A stretch of 64,000 nucleotides of DNA from assembly GCF_000204055.1 (NCBI RefSeq), contig NW_006768781.1, forward strand, positions 204,845 through 268,844, given 5' to 3'. This DNA comes from Melampsora larici-populina 98AG31. Its lineage: Eukaryota > Basidiomycota > Pucciniomycetes > Pucciniales > Melampsoraceae. The notes under the pieces were generated by a model. It was not told the origin of the DNA. It ran no database searches and saw only the letters and a list, made by a program, of their open reading frames with translations. Position numbers and translations under genes: made by a program. Below, piece by piece: positions 13,036-25,145 of the stretch. The number at the start of each line of letters is the position of its first letter. Within the stretch, counting starts at the first letter, position 1.

Positions 13036-14290
13036 TAAGAAAAATTCAAAAATATAGGTGTAAAAGTTGGAAAATGGTTTTTAGGGTATTGATAATTAAG
13101 TTATGGGTTTATTAGGGTGAGAATATGAAAGAACAACATTTTATTATACAGCGACAATTTTAATCTTGGAGGTTGATAAGGAAAGACAGAAGTTATTAGC
13201 AGAAAGGTACTTTCTCGAGGATGGTAAACAAGGGTTATACGTGTAGTTTGCATATGTAATGGTGGTAGTAGTGGAAATTAAGGTTGCCAAGAGGATTTTC
13301 CGGGATTTTGAAGGTTGTAGAATATGATGTCATATTACATGAGCAAGGAAAAGAGAGTAGTAGCTGTGGAAAGTGAAGAAAATAGGTGAAAATCATCGAA
13401 AATGAAGGTTTTCAGCTGATTACATATGTCAAATGACGTCAGATTAGGCTGGTAGATAGCTCATTCGACGCAGAACTATTCATTCTATAATTTAAAACCT
13501 TTAAATCATTAGTAAAGGAGGTGTATGTAAAAAGTTATAAGGGAAATAAGAAATTGGTGTGAATCTCAAATCTACAGTCACAAGTCAACATGTAACACCA
13601 AAAACCTTAACTTTGCAACTCAATATCTTACTTATCACTCATCAGAAATAGGTCATATTGGTGTCATAAATGATCAGTATCACGAGGGCTACAAGATGCA
13701 CTATAGTAGTTCAAAATTGGACCCCATCTGAAAAAAATCGTAATCTCAAAAATCGGTTTGCAGCTAGTTTACAAGGAAAAAATCACCTGTATTCATCTTA
13801 AGAAGTGCTGTACATTAAATCATTGCGTCATTGATCACTTTTGGCTGTGAAAATCACATCATACATTAGTAACAAGATCATTACATTGTGTCATTACATG
13901 GTTTTTAGGGTTCTTTAGGTGGATTTGGCTGGTTTTTGAGACTGTTGACTATTGTAGAGGTTGTTACATGTGGATATAAGTACTCCTTGATGATTTTGGG
14001 ATTGATGTTCCCTTTTCTGCAACTTATACCTTTGTTGTAGTGTTATAAATAATCATTTATTTACTATATTTGTACTAAGATCACTTAAATCCGCCCCTTC
14101 AAAGCAAGGAGAAATTTATTTACATGTGTTAAAGACTAAAGTCAATTTGGTAATATTACTTAACAACAGTATTGCTAGTAATAACATAGTGTGTGGACTG
14201 TGTGCGCTTAAAATCTGGGAATAATACTACACAACAGTATTGCTTTATTTCTCTGGTGCCTTTTATCTTTTTCTCTGTTATCACAAAGTG

Positions 14291-15360
14291 GTCAGCAAGT
14301 GCCCTTGTGCTGGTTTCATTGAAGAAGGCAGTCTTTAGGCAACTTCTACTATATTACACGTAGTAGATTATCCCTTTTTAGGTGTTGTAAAGCTCCTGTT
14401 GAGCTTTAAATACTACAACGTGCACACACAAAATACTCTCCTTATACCCTGTAAAGACCCATCAAAGAGGTGCCACAACAAGCACATCTTCCCCTTATCA
14501 CCTGGGAGGTTGAAAGTCAGTTGACCCCTGCTGACCACAAAGGATTCCGCAAATCCTTTGAATAAATCACTATTCAAAAAGGCTGCTCAACAGCGATCTC
14601 AGTCTAAATCCGACCAAAAGACTTCAAGATTTGTTTCAAAACTCTCTGTGGGTGCACGTCGATGTGCTACACAAATATTGACACGGTGAAAGCTGCCAAT
14701 CTGTGGGAAATCACAGCACAGTGTAATGAACACAAAAAACAAGATAGGACTGACTTACCATGATCAAAGATAAAGAAGAGAAAAAGAGGGGAGCTTACAA
14801 TGATACAAGGAAATTGATATTGCTAAAGGACAATAAAGGGTATTAATCAAGATGACTGGATCAATCAACAAAATCAATGGGAAAATATTGATGTAAAGGA
14901 CGGACAAACTTAACATGGTGTTGTCCAGTTTGTTGTTGCAATCCTTTACATTGATGTGATGCATATAGGAATCCCAGATTCCCTGATCAGATCAAACAAC
15001 AAGATATCAGTCAAATTATCTAGGAGGAGCAGTTGTGTCCGGAGAGAGATTTGGGATGAAGGTTGTTGCTTATAGAGGAAGTCTTAAAGATGCATGAATA
15101 AGAAAAACTTCCTCCAATCAGGAATCAAGAACAACATTGAGCAGTACAATCTGTGGTTAGGTTAACTAGACAAAAGGTTGAGAGTAAACAACACTGGACA
15201 AAATTCTAAGGTTGTAACAGTCACATAAGTAGAAATAAAAGACGTAAGATGAAATATGAAATAAAGAAACATTGATCTAGTATTTGGTTCCAACAATGCA
15301 GTTGATGAACATCACCATTGATGATGCAAGAACAAGACTTCTTGTGAATCAATCAAAGTA
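14291..15360. other. Repeat-like stretch without gene
   Basis: This AT-rich sequence follows repeat copy A. I see no gene, terminal repeat or RNA gene. Confidence 0.3.
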
Positions 15361-15663
15361 GTGATGTTTGAGTGGGTGGTGTGTGGAATTTGTCACAAAA
15401 GTGGCTACAATGTGCTCACGGAGGGAATCACAAACAACATACACAGAACATCTAGCAGGCTCTTACAGTGTCCATGGTCAGCTGAAATAAAACACTGTTT
15501 AATTACTCACAATACATACAAATGGAGGGTTGTAATCACTATCAATGAACATGATCATGAACCTTCAGACTCTTTATTAGAATCCCCAGGGGCCCAAGCT
15601 CTGACAGACCAGAAGATCAAAGGATCTTGCCAACATATTACACTGCAGGAACTGGGTTGTTGA
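15361..15663 (+). pseudogene. MULE/FAR1-type DNA-binding domain remnant
   Basis: The 100-codon frame reads as a fragment of the zinc-chelating WRKY/GCM1-like domain found at the N-terminus of Mutator-like (FAR1-type) transposases. It shows a Cys pair (CGICH), then SSRLLQCPW, then KWRVVITINEHDHEPSDS. The last corresponds to the family's NxEHNHEPS strand with its two metal-binding histidines, followed by a SPGAQALTDQ helix like the family's HPAARRLT. No catalytic MULE domain follows, and the frame stops at 15661-15663, so this is a relic. Confidence 0.55.
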
Positions 15664-17311
15664 CCAAATGAATGTGGGGATCTGACTAATCTGAAGGTGC
15701 AGAAAGGGGATCTTGAAGAACCTAAGGGTGATTTGGGGAGTTCTACAAACGGAGCTTGAAAGTGGATATGATAATGAAGCTAGGAGGTGTAGAAGTGGCA
15801 AGTATATTGATTTTAACAAGAGGTATAAAAAGGGTTTGACACTGATTCTCAGAGTAGTTGAATATGAGCTAGTAAAAGGTCTTCTTGATGATTTCAGAAG
15901 GAGATCTTAAAAGCTGGATTAGAAACTATTAGGTTTTCTTTAGGAAAAAAGTTATCTAAAAAATAAGGTGGTGGAATCAAGTGTGTTGTTTCTTTAACAC
16001 TGATCATCTTTTGCCCCTGAGTAGTTTGTTGAGGAATTTAGAGTTCTTCAAGAACTCAATGCTTTTCCACATCCGGACTGTTTTGTGGGTGCTTCAATTG
16101 TTCCCAAGGTGGGTGCATACCGTGTATGTTTATTTTGATACTTGGTATCTTTACCTTTTGCAAAATTGTGTGCTGATTGATCATGTTTAACATTGCTTTG
16201 TCATTGTTGTGATCTTATTAGTGTCTTCTGTGCTTCTGAGTCTTTTTAGATACTCTGTAAGTGTACAGTTCTCCACGTGCATAGGATTTTTTGCTGCCAG
16301 AAAGGGTTTTGCCAGCCAAAATGAGGTCTATAAGTGTACATTCCTAGAAGTCCATGAAAAAACCACCCACCATTCCAAGCTGTATGAACATCGAGGGAAA
16401 TGACTGTATGTATATATTTTGATCTCAAATAACTCATCCATGATCTCCCCTTTTTTCCAAAGCAAGTGATAGATATAGACATATCATACTCACTTTGGAT
16501 GAGCTGTCTGTAAGGGATATACACATGACATTAGGATATGGGATTAGAAGTATGGGATTAGTTAGACCGCACATATGTTTCTCCTCTCAACCCGGCTCCA
16601 AAGAATCTTCACTCTTTGAGAGCCATACTCGGGATTCTTTGGAGCTAGGTGAGCTTTTATCTTTCACTTGTTGTTTCTATCTTTGGATCTTGTTCTTATA
16701 TCTGTTAGGAGGATTACTGACTCTTCAAGAGCCATACTTGGGATTCTTTAATGGAGCTAGCTAGCTCGTAATCAAATATAACAAAGTTCTAAGTTTACAT
16801 CCCGCTCTAGCGCTCTCCCTGAGTCCTTCTCTGGACAGAATCCGGAGTTCTAGTGAAGGCTACAAAAGCCTTACACTGTCTCTTGTGGAATCCAGCCAAA
16901 GTTTACTTCCATCAGTAAGCTCACAGTCTCTCTGTTTTCATTTTTTTTTTCAGATATTCAGAAATTGAAAATCTTTGATACTTGATTCATGTATGTATTT
17001 TGTAGCCACCACAGGATGACATTTGCACAGACTATAATTGGGCTGAATCCTTTGATGCATCACCAGGCTTCTGGTGCTTTGATAGATAGAATGCCTGAAA
17101 CTGCTGACAATGGAAGGGAAACATGATCAGAAAGTTGTAAGCTTCTCAATCAAATGGTGAGGTCTTCCAAATTTGCACGGAACATCCAACACAAAGATAG
17201 GTTCTAAAATATTTTTACCTTTGTGCACCTCTTTCAATAGGCACACCAACTTTCTTTTCATGGGCTTATGAGTCAACCAGGATGTACAAGCATGTCTAGG
17301 TTAGCTTGTAT
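15664..17311. other. Gene-poor stretch with an imperfect direct repeat
   Basis: No gene is supported. Two copies of a roughly 37-base unit, AGAGCCATACTCGGGATTCT with flanks, lie at about 16612-16648 and 16722-16760. The open frame 15713-15910 has no recognisable domain and may continue the decayed transposase region. Confidence 0.35.
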
Positions 17312-17504
17312 CACTGCAAATATAATGCATTTTTCTGAGGTGAGAAATGATTACATTTATTTCACAAAATGATTAAAAATGCATTAATTCTGCATTTTTC
17401 TGCATTAATTCTGCATTTTTCTGCATTAATTCTGCATTATTAATCATTTTGCGCATTGATGTCAATCATTTTTCACCTTGGAAAAATACATTATTTTTGC
17501 AGTG
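17312..17504. mobile_element. Short foldback MITE with internal tandem repeats
   Basis: A 193-bp, nearly complete palindrome begins CACTGCAAATATAATGCAT and ends ATTATTTTTGCAGTG. The inverted similarity continues inward (AGGTGAGAAATGATT against AATCATTTTTCACCT). The centre is a tandem array of TTCTGCATTAATTCTGCAT-like units. TAT stands on both sides and could be a short target duplication. Confidence 0.6.
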
Positions 17505-18498
17505 TATATCAGATGATGAAGCTTCAAACAGATAATGTTAGAAGCTACTGGTGACTCATAGAGCCTGAGGTTCTTATAGTTTAAAGAGAAACAACAGTGA
17601 GAGATAACAGCCACAAGATAGAATATCAGATATGAAAGAAACAAATCATAACATCACACAGGGTAATCATTGCTGCTAACAACCATGACACAATGTATCA
17701 AACACAACGTAAAGAAACAAATAAAACAAGGAAACCAATCAAATGACTAGTGAACATAACACTTTTTTATAACATCAGAAACAGAGCAACAGGGCTTGTA
17801 CGCTTTATTATGATGTGACATGTTTTTTCCAATGACTCTTCATTCTTAAGTGTGCTGTTGAATTCGAGATTTTTCATCCTTCAGTGTGCTATTGAATTCA
17901 AGACTTTTCCTTCTTGAGTGTGCTACTGAGCCTGTTTCCTCAGCCTATAAAATTTTGACATGAACTCAGCTGCAAGAGTCAAGAACCTACAAAAATAAAC
18001 CCAACAGATCATTGCTCTTACCAATGAACTCTGAGTATGAATATAATATTTCATTCAACCTTTATTCTACAATCAATTTTTCATCTTTCTTGACCCAACA
18101 TTCAATTGTATTGCCCAGCTTGAATAACCCCGTAAACAACTCCGGTACTTAAAAATTCCATGTTAGAAAAATTTAAAATCGAGATCTCGATGTTTTTGTT
18201 CATTGATTTCGATGTCTTAAGTTTGTTCTGATTTCTTTGTTAATTGTTTCTTCCTTATATGTTTGCAAGTTTTTGAATCTTCCGGTCTCTAAACGATACT
18301 CTGCCAACAACGTGAATGCTTGTGGTGTGTCTAAAATGAGTTTTGCTGATTTAGTATTCATTTTCAATCTTTGCTTGTTTACTTCAAATGTGAATCTAGT
18401 TCGTTGTTTCTTGTTTGTTTTGCAGAGTACTTACTGCAGATTGATGCATTCAATTGACAGTGCCCGCTTCTCAATTTATCTTTCATACTCAAAAAAAG
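17505..18498. other. Intergenic stretch before the large transposon
   Basis: I see no gene. The open frame beginning at 18237 runs into the left TIR of the following element and is not credible as a protein. Confidence 0.35.
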
Positions 18499-18507
18499 GC
18501 TCTCACC

Positions 18508-18941
18508 CTAACTTAACTAAGTCCCTGACAGGAGTCGGCGCCGGAAGGTGTCAAGCGAGTTGTCGAGCTGTCCGAACTCCTGCAGGGACTTGCAGATTAT
18601 CAGCACACCAAGGCGTGATAAGAATTGTCCTTTTGGTGGGACAATCTTTGTCCTCCATCTATCTCCTTCAGACCTCGGGGAAAAGTCTTGAGGCAAAGAA
18701 ATGACCTCCGCGCTGAGAAACCGCGCATCTTGTACATAATTTTTTATCCGAGGAACTATTCTCGTTCTTCTTATATCTTTCTTTATCCGAGGAACTATTC
18801 TCGTTCTTCTTATATCTTTCTTAGAAGTTTGCTGAGGAATGGGTGTAACGTGTGTAATCAAAACTGCAGTTTGGAATCATACTGCGGGTTTTGAGTTGCC
18901 TCGAGGCAAGCGTGATCAAAGTGATCGAACTGATACTACGA
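18508..18941. repeat. Left terminal inverted repeat (434 bp)
   Basis: It matches 25146-25540 in reverse complement, essentially base for base in the parts I compared, apart from a second tandem copy of a 39-bp unit starting TATCCGAGGAACTATTCTCG at about 18745-18822. The outermost 80 bases contain a second, smaller palindrome (AAGTCCCTG-CAGGAGT ... ACTCCTG-CAGGGACTT), so each end can fold on itself. The inner edge lies 95 bp before the helicase ATG, so this TIR probably holds its promoter. Confidence 0.88.
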
Positions 18942-19036
18942 TTGATCCATCGGACTGCACCTTATTCATCTTGATCCCTCGAGCATCTTAGTTTTTCAAA
19001 CCCAATCTCATTAAATCAAGACCAACAAAGTTCAGA

Positions 19037-21909
19037 ATGTTAACTCACAGCAAATCTTCGGCACTCTTGAATCTAAACGACGAACCAGCCCTCGAATCAA
19101 AAGGAGCATCAGCGCGGCTTACCATTTGTCAAAGTATCTTATCTGCAACAAAGGAAGAACAGAAAAAACACTTGGTGGTAATTTTTGATAGAGCTTATGG
19201 CGTACAAGTAAAAGAATTACAATGTGATTCGGTTTTGAGTTTGATAGATCACAAAAACACATGCCTACTAGCCGGAACCGGTTTTGGCAAATCCAGGGTT
19301 CCCGAACTGTTCTATCGCCTTTTCCCAAAGAGCAAGAACCCAATTGTGCTAGTGATTAATCCACTTGATGCGTTGGGAGATAATCAAGTGTGTATGTGTA
19401 TTATTCCTCAGTTGTGATTGTCGCTGAGAAGACATCTGATCCAATCATACAGGTTGAAGAAAAAGCCCAGGTGGGTATCCCAGCAATCAACCTAACGCAG
19501 TCAACCTTCAATGAGGACGTTGTAAATGATATATTGGAAGGGAAATATCACTTCTTATATCTGGTTTGTCTGCATCAATTTTTGACGGAGTGATCCAGCT
19601 GACTTACATACTCATTTTGTTATTTGACCGCTTTGGATAGAGTCCGGAGATATTTCTCAATAGTCCAATGTTCAAGAGATTGTATTTCAATCCTGATTTT
19701 CAGAACCGCCTTATACTTAAGGTGGTTGATTAGGCTCATTTAATATACCTATGGGGCTTGGTTGCAAATGGTACTGCTCGTCATATTTCAAGTCACACTG
19801 GTTGGCAGGATCGCGGCATTTTCCGACCTTCGTACGGAAACCTCTTCGACATGTTTATGGCATCGGATCACGCGCAAGTTCTTCTTATGTCGGCCACCTG
19901 TCGTCCGGTAGTCCTCCAGGGTATCAAGGACAGTTTTAAATGGAATGATAATGATTTGGTTGTGCATAGAGGGGAACTGGTTCGACCCGAAATTCGCATC
20001 ATACAAGTGACTCTCAAGTACACTCTGTCAAGTGCTGAGGATATCAAGTCTTTTTTCTCTCCTGCCTCCGAAGTCTCAGCGTCAGATATTCCACCTACAT
20101 TGATATATTCCGGGAAAAAAGTTGGAACATTTGAGACAATGAGTGCGTTGAATGAAGCTCGACAAATGCCTGAAGATTCCTTAAACGGCCTCAGTAACTG
20201 TGCTCGGCGTTTCACCTCGGCCACTGGACCTCAAGACAAGATTGACCGTTGTCGTGACTTTGGCCAAGGTGCTTTTCCTGTGATGTGCTGCACAATGGCA
20301 CTAGGCCTTGGTCAGAACTGGACCAGGGTTCGGCGGGTCCTTGTGATGGGTAAAGGTGATCCAGCCTCCATTGCTCAACTGATCGGGCGGTGCGGCCGAG
20401 ACCGCAGACCTGGCCTAGCAATTATGCTGGTTGAGAAAGTCAGAAAACCTCGTAATGATGTAGGTAGACTTTCATCAAAAGCGTGTACCACTGCATCTCA
20501 GTCTGAAGATGCTCGTCAGAAGGCTCTTCAGGAGACTAATGTATGCCTCCGAGTTGCCTTTTCTGTTGATAATCTGTGAGTACCTGTTCTCGCTCTGATT
20601 ATCACCAGTCACAAACTGACATGCATGATCTACCAATAGCCTGGGTTACATCCCTATGTCTGTGACTGACTCGGGTTATCTTCAAGAAGTCAAGCGGCAA
20701 CAAGAGGCTGGAATGCCTCGCTGCCTCTGTTCGAACTGCGAACCAGAAGCAGCCAGTCGACTCATGGCATTACAACCGAGCCTCACAAATGAAAACTTTG
20801 ATGAAATTGTGACTTCGGCTGAGCGGGAATTTCCCTCGTTAGAAGAACTCAACCCCAACGGATTTCCACCCACCAAAACCTCAACTGTACCGAAACATAT
20901 CATTTCGGCTTGTCCTGAAGATGATCCTATTCGATCTGTAGCTATCATGAAAACCCTTTACGAATCAATACGGACTAATTTCGACAAGTTGTTCAATAAG
21001 GCTTTCCCAAAAGGGCATCACTTTTATGCATCTACAGATTTGCTCAGCAAGGATAAGATTTGGCTAGTAGTCAAAAACTGTCGATTACTAGCCGCAAGTC
21101 ATCACCTGGCCGAGATTTTAGGTAGTGAAACAATTTCTGGTCAGTTTGAGATGATAGTGTCTCAGGTAGATGACTGGTTTTCCAGTGAACCATACCAAAC
21201 CTTCGTGAACACTCACCAACGCGAACCCTGGGTAGTTCCTCGTAAGGCCACGAAACGTAAAGCACCTGATTCCACTGGATGCTCCACAGACATCATGACT
21301 CTTTCGTCTCGCCAAAGGGCAATTGGAGGCAACACTTCAATTGCGCCAAGAAGTACCTCCAACGGACACCTGTTTGCGCCCGCTAACACCTGGCCAAGTT
21401 TTCCAAGAACTATGTCTGGCGGTCAAATGTTTCCAGTGGCTAACACGACCTCTGGTGTTAGCCACACTACACAAGTTGGACCAAATCAACCATACGATTC
21501 ATTTTCTTCAAATATTTCCACTAACAGACGTTCTAATCCGAGTAGTACACTCCATTACAGAAACGCTTACGCTCAAAACCCCACTCTAACAAACAGTATG
21601 ATGCGCTCGAATATGAATGTGCCTACTTTACAACACCAATTGAACACTAGGGTGCAAACTAATTCATCTATCGTACATCCATATGTATCACCAAACACTA
21701 ACTACGTCAACCCACCGCGATATCACCATATCGAACAACCACAACCGCTTCGACTTCCACTGACCCCTTTATCAAGTAATATTCAACTCGAACCGGTTCG
21801 ACCTACCTTACCCAGCCTACGTTCGTTGTGGCCTTCTGTCCAACCACGGGGCCAAGTCGATGAAATGGACTCTCGAGTACACGGTTCCTCTGGTCAAACC
21901 AAATTCTAA
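19037..21909 (+). pseudogene. RecQ-like DEAH helicase of the transposon, one premature stop
   Basis: Four exons (19037-19387, 19453-19563, 19641-20575, 20640-21909) join into 889 codons. RecQ-type marks in order are an N-terminal region (FDRAYGVQVKELQCD), Walker A GTGFGKS near residue 83, Walker B VVD-stop-AH, motif III LLMSATCRP, and motif VI IAQLIGRCGRDRRPG near residue 400. A Cys-rich knot (CLCSNCEPE) and a long Asn/Ser/Pro-rich tail follow. Codon 185 (19731-19733) is TAG where the DEAH glutamate GAG is expected; all other joins stay open. So one base change separates this copy from a full frame. The gene probably unwinds element DNA during movement (inference). Similar helicase genes are known in many copies in basidiomycete genomes. 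Confidence 0.82.
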
Positions 21910-21976
21910 GTAAGATGTGATGTTATCGATTTGCTATAACAAATATGAACACTGACCAAAAAAATTCTTACTTATA

Positions 21977-24900
21977 CTAGAAAGCATCACGAGCATCTTC
22001 AGTTTCACCGTTTTCATCATCTAAAGAACTCTCAACTGAATTGGGACATCCCCAAAAAAAGCGTGATCCACTTTTTTTTGTTACATCTTTGGACAACACA
22101 CTTTGTAGTTTGTCAAGACCTGTTTTCATGAAGTCTGGTGTGAGCTCGGGTTGTGGCGCTAAGTTAGAGCGAACAAGCTTCTTCTTAGCCATTCGGAGGA
22201 AGTGTTCCAATGTCCTGGGAGTGATTGCACGGCTAGCGGATTGAAATATAAGATTATCGCCTGATCGAAGTTTGATATGTCGGAAAACCTGTTTGAGCTT
22301 TGTTTTGCGTGAAATACCCATGTGTAAGCACCAAAATTCGTGATCAATCAACATCAATATACTGTGAATACACACAATATCGATTCCTAGCGAGTATCAT
22401 TCAGTGAGTTTGTCAATACTTGTTCCACACCCCTTTTGACCGCCCGTACGTAAAGCAAACACGATCAAACAAAAGTGACCAAGTGGGAGTCAATGTGGTT
22501 AGATTTCTTCCGATCATCTGTAGGACAGAAATTAGACTGACTGCGTGGTTAAAAAAATACTTAAGCCACCAATTTTGAATTTCCAAATAATGATCTTTTG
22601 CTATAAAGTGTCCTGGCCGACCACTCGCTGCCATCAACATCGAATGTTTTATAATGTGAGCTAAACCTTTGGGAAGGTAATGTTCCAAAAGCAGTATCAA
22701 TCGGGGTAGATGCTGAGCATAATGGGTCAAGCCGGGCAATCCCTGCCCCATTATGCTCCATCGCTTCCACATCAAAATAAGTCTCCCGATATCACCAGCT
22801 TTGGAAGAATCTTCAGCTTCCACAACTGTGGCAAAGTCTCGAAGCTGTATACGAAGGTTATAACCTCGATTATCTCCTTCAAACTTAGCCAAATCCATCT
22901 GTTCACGTGAAAAGAACCGGGAGTAAGCTCTTTCCACAATTTTTTGAGCGACCGCAGTGTCACTAAGATCGGATGGTGTTCCTTCTTCGTCTATGATTGA
23001 TCTAAAGGTAAAAGTACATGAATAGCTGGCGAGTGAACAAATCAATCAAATCACTTACTGGAGGCAGAACACCAATGTTGCTGTGTGAACTTTGTGAATA
23101 ATGTTGATTATCGACGTAAAATCCTTTTTACTATTAGGAGGGGTTGGTTTCCCTCCCATTGTTTCCCATAGCCGCCACACCCCAGTATCATGACTATCTT
23201 CATGTTTCCCCCAAAGGGCTAAAACAATTGCTTGTGAGTAGTTCCACATCGTATGTGCAGCTCCGGGAACTGTGAGATAATTATGCAAGCCTTCGTGTCG
23301 ATTTCCGGAGGGCAAACGATTCTTTCGGAGACTTTCAAAGTGCATACAAGTCCCAACATCACCTTCTATGATTTGAAGTTCATCGCAAAGATCGGTAAGA
23401 CTCCTTCCCGTCTGTTTTGAAATAGCCTCCAGGATTTGCCCAATACCTTCAGCTGAGGTGTCAGCCGCATTCAGTAACTCAAACATCAAAGTGTTTGGTT
23501 CCATGACTTCCAAAAGTTCAATCGAGGGCGGATGCCGTTCCAGTTTAGGAATCTTTGAAGCATTCGATGGGTTTATGTAATCGAGGTAAGCACGGTTGAG
23601 CTGTGACTTACACACCGCCTCCCAGTGTTCTAGCGCCGAGGCATCCGGGAGAAAGGAGGTCGCGTGGACCTTTTTGTTTTTGCTTTCGTTCATTGCTTTT
23701 CTAAAAGCCTCAAGTGTTAAATCTTCTTTAGGAACAGAGTCCATTAGACTGACCGGGAGGAGGTGAAAGTATCCCCATGTACCATGGAAGACACGGGTGC
23801 TCGCTTCAACTCTCTTATGATGGATTTTCTCTTGAATGTCTAGATTATCAATACACAAAAAAGGCCGAACTTTATATGACCTGGCCATTCGTTGTTTCAA
23901 GATTCTCGCTGATAACTTTCGCAGGCAATCCAAGACCTTTAAGGCAGTCTCTCGAGAGGTACTAAGGCCAATGTTTTGCAAATAACGATTAACCCGATGG
24001 CTTACGCCAGCCGCTAGAAATGCCAGAGAATTCTCAACCTGAAAACCGTTCACTCGCCGGTTACACATGTTGGCGAACATCAAGCATAAGGTTCTCGCCG
24101 CCTGGTAATGACATATGTGTAAGCCACCGCCACATACAACAAATCATAAAATTTGTTCTTACCGAAGTCACCCTTTCATGAGACCATCTTGACCAACGAC
24201 GAGCACCGTCATTGTAGAGGATCTTTTCAGCTTCCTTGACGGGCTCGGCTTCGGAACCATCTGAATCCGAGGGTGATCTATCATCTGAGCTATCCGAATA
24301 GTCTTTTCTTTCAAGACTGTGCTGTAGATTGTCATCTGATGAATTACTTGAGGAAGACGGTGGATTATCGTGGGCGTCGTGGGCCGTATCATCAAGAGCA
24401 AATGATTGGTCCACCCAGTCCGAATCCCCATCATCACTTTGAATATCGTCTTCATGCTCATCCTTTTCTGAAGTCGGGGAAAGAGAGGAAATCGAAGCGC
24501 TTGAGATTGAACGCTGAGAACATGAACTGGAGTTTGTGATTTGATCATCTACGCAATTGGCCTCCAATCGGCGCAATAGAAGGTTGTATAGAAAGGGCAT
24601 AGTTGAAGCCACATTTTTTGCTCTTTCGGCGGAGGCCACCGGGCCAAAGAAATGATGACTAATCTTCTTTGTATTCACATAACCGAGCTTCGCTAGATTT
24701 CGACGAGAGGTGTCGATCTTGAGGAGGTCACTTGCCTGGTGGATATTGAAAAATTGAGTCTCTATGAACAAAATGAAGCATCCGCATTTATGTACTCACC
24801 TCATCTAAGATAAAACTGGACCAAAGGTCTAACCCGTCGCGAGATTTGCACGCGAGCCCACGTATGCCACGCAAGATCGCTAGTGTTGAAGGCCATCCTT

Positions 24901-25111
24901 TTCGCTTACCCCATACTTTTCGCAAAGTTGCCACTTTGGAACAATTCTGTTGCATCTTGACCGGATAAGTCTTGAGGGATTTCGCATGTAAGAAAACATG
25001 TAAGAACTTTTTCGGAGTCATCTGGGCCGTTTGGATGGCTTTGCAAATTGACAATGTATCCTTGATCTTTTGGTGGGTGATTGGATAGTGATACTCCGCA
25101 TAGGCCGCCAT
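21977..25111 (-). CDS. DUF6589 protein, candidate DDE-type transposase
   Basis: Five minus-strand exons (25111-24800, 24735-24163, 24101-23059, 23001-22420, 22361-21977) with consensus GT-AG introns of 57-64 nt join into 964 intact residues. I recognise the DUF6589 pattern: an N-terminal helical part (MTPKKFLHVFL, WPSTLAILRGIRGL), an acidic Ser/Asp-rich linker around 190-270, then the conserved core. Core motifs are FLCIDNLDIQEK, IIEGDVGTCMHFESLR, LPSGNRHEGLHNYL, SGRPGHFIAKDHYLEIQNWWLK and a C-terminal AITPRTLEHFLRMAKK. Asp380, Asp543 and Glu783 sit in the three most motif-like positions, and I propose them as an RNase H-fold triad; this is inference. The start lies 34 bp inside the right TIR edge. 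The convergent partner is the helicase. Confidence 0.8.
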
Positions 25112-25145
25112 GATGATGATTTATGATTTGGAATCCTTATGATTT

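Larger units (their letters stand above)
11380..14290. repeat. Dispersed repeat, copy A (interrupted)
   Basis: The sequence at about 11430-11681 and 13045-14290 matches copy B at about 45895-47340 in the same order and orientation. Shared landmarks are GGGATCAATCAAGAAAAT, GGTTTTTAGGGTATT, GCTGATTACATATGTCAAAT, GGAAAAAATCACCTGTATTCAT and CCGCCCCTT(C/A)AAAGCAAGGAG. The family is unknown to me; it has no intact coding frame and no visible terminal repeats in this window. A 1354-bp element at 11682-13035 has split this copy. Confidence 0.75.

Noticed and set aside
18517..18861. Open frame of 114 codons in the left TIR, with a matching 101-codon frame in the right TIR
   Set aside because: It exists only because the TIR is duplicated, reads outward to the element tip, has no domain, and differs by exactly the 39-bp repeat unit.
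24168..24548. Basic 126-codon minus-strand frame in the DUF6589 region
   Set aside because: It overlaps the acidic linker exon in another frame; its composition is a shadow of the Ser/Asp codons.
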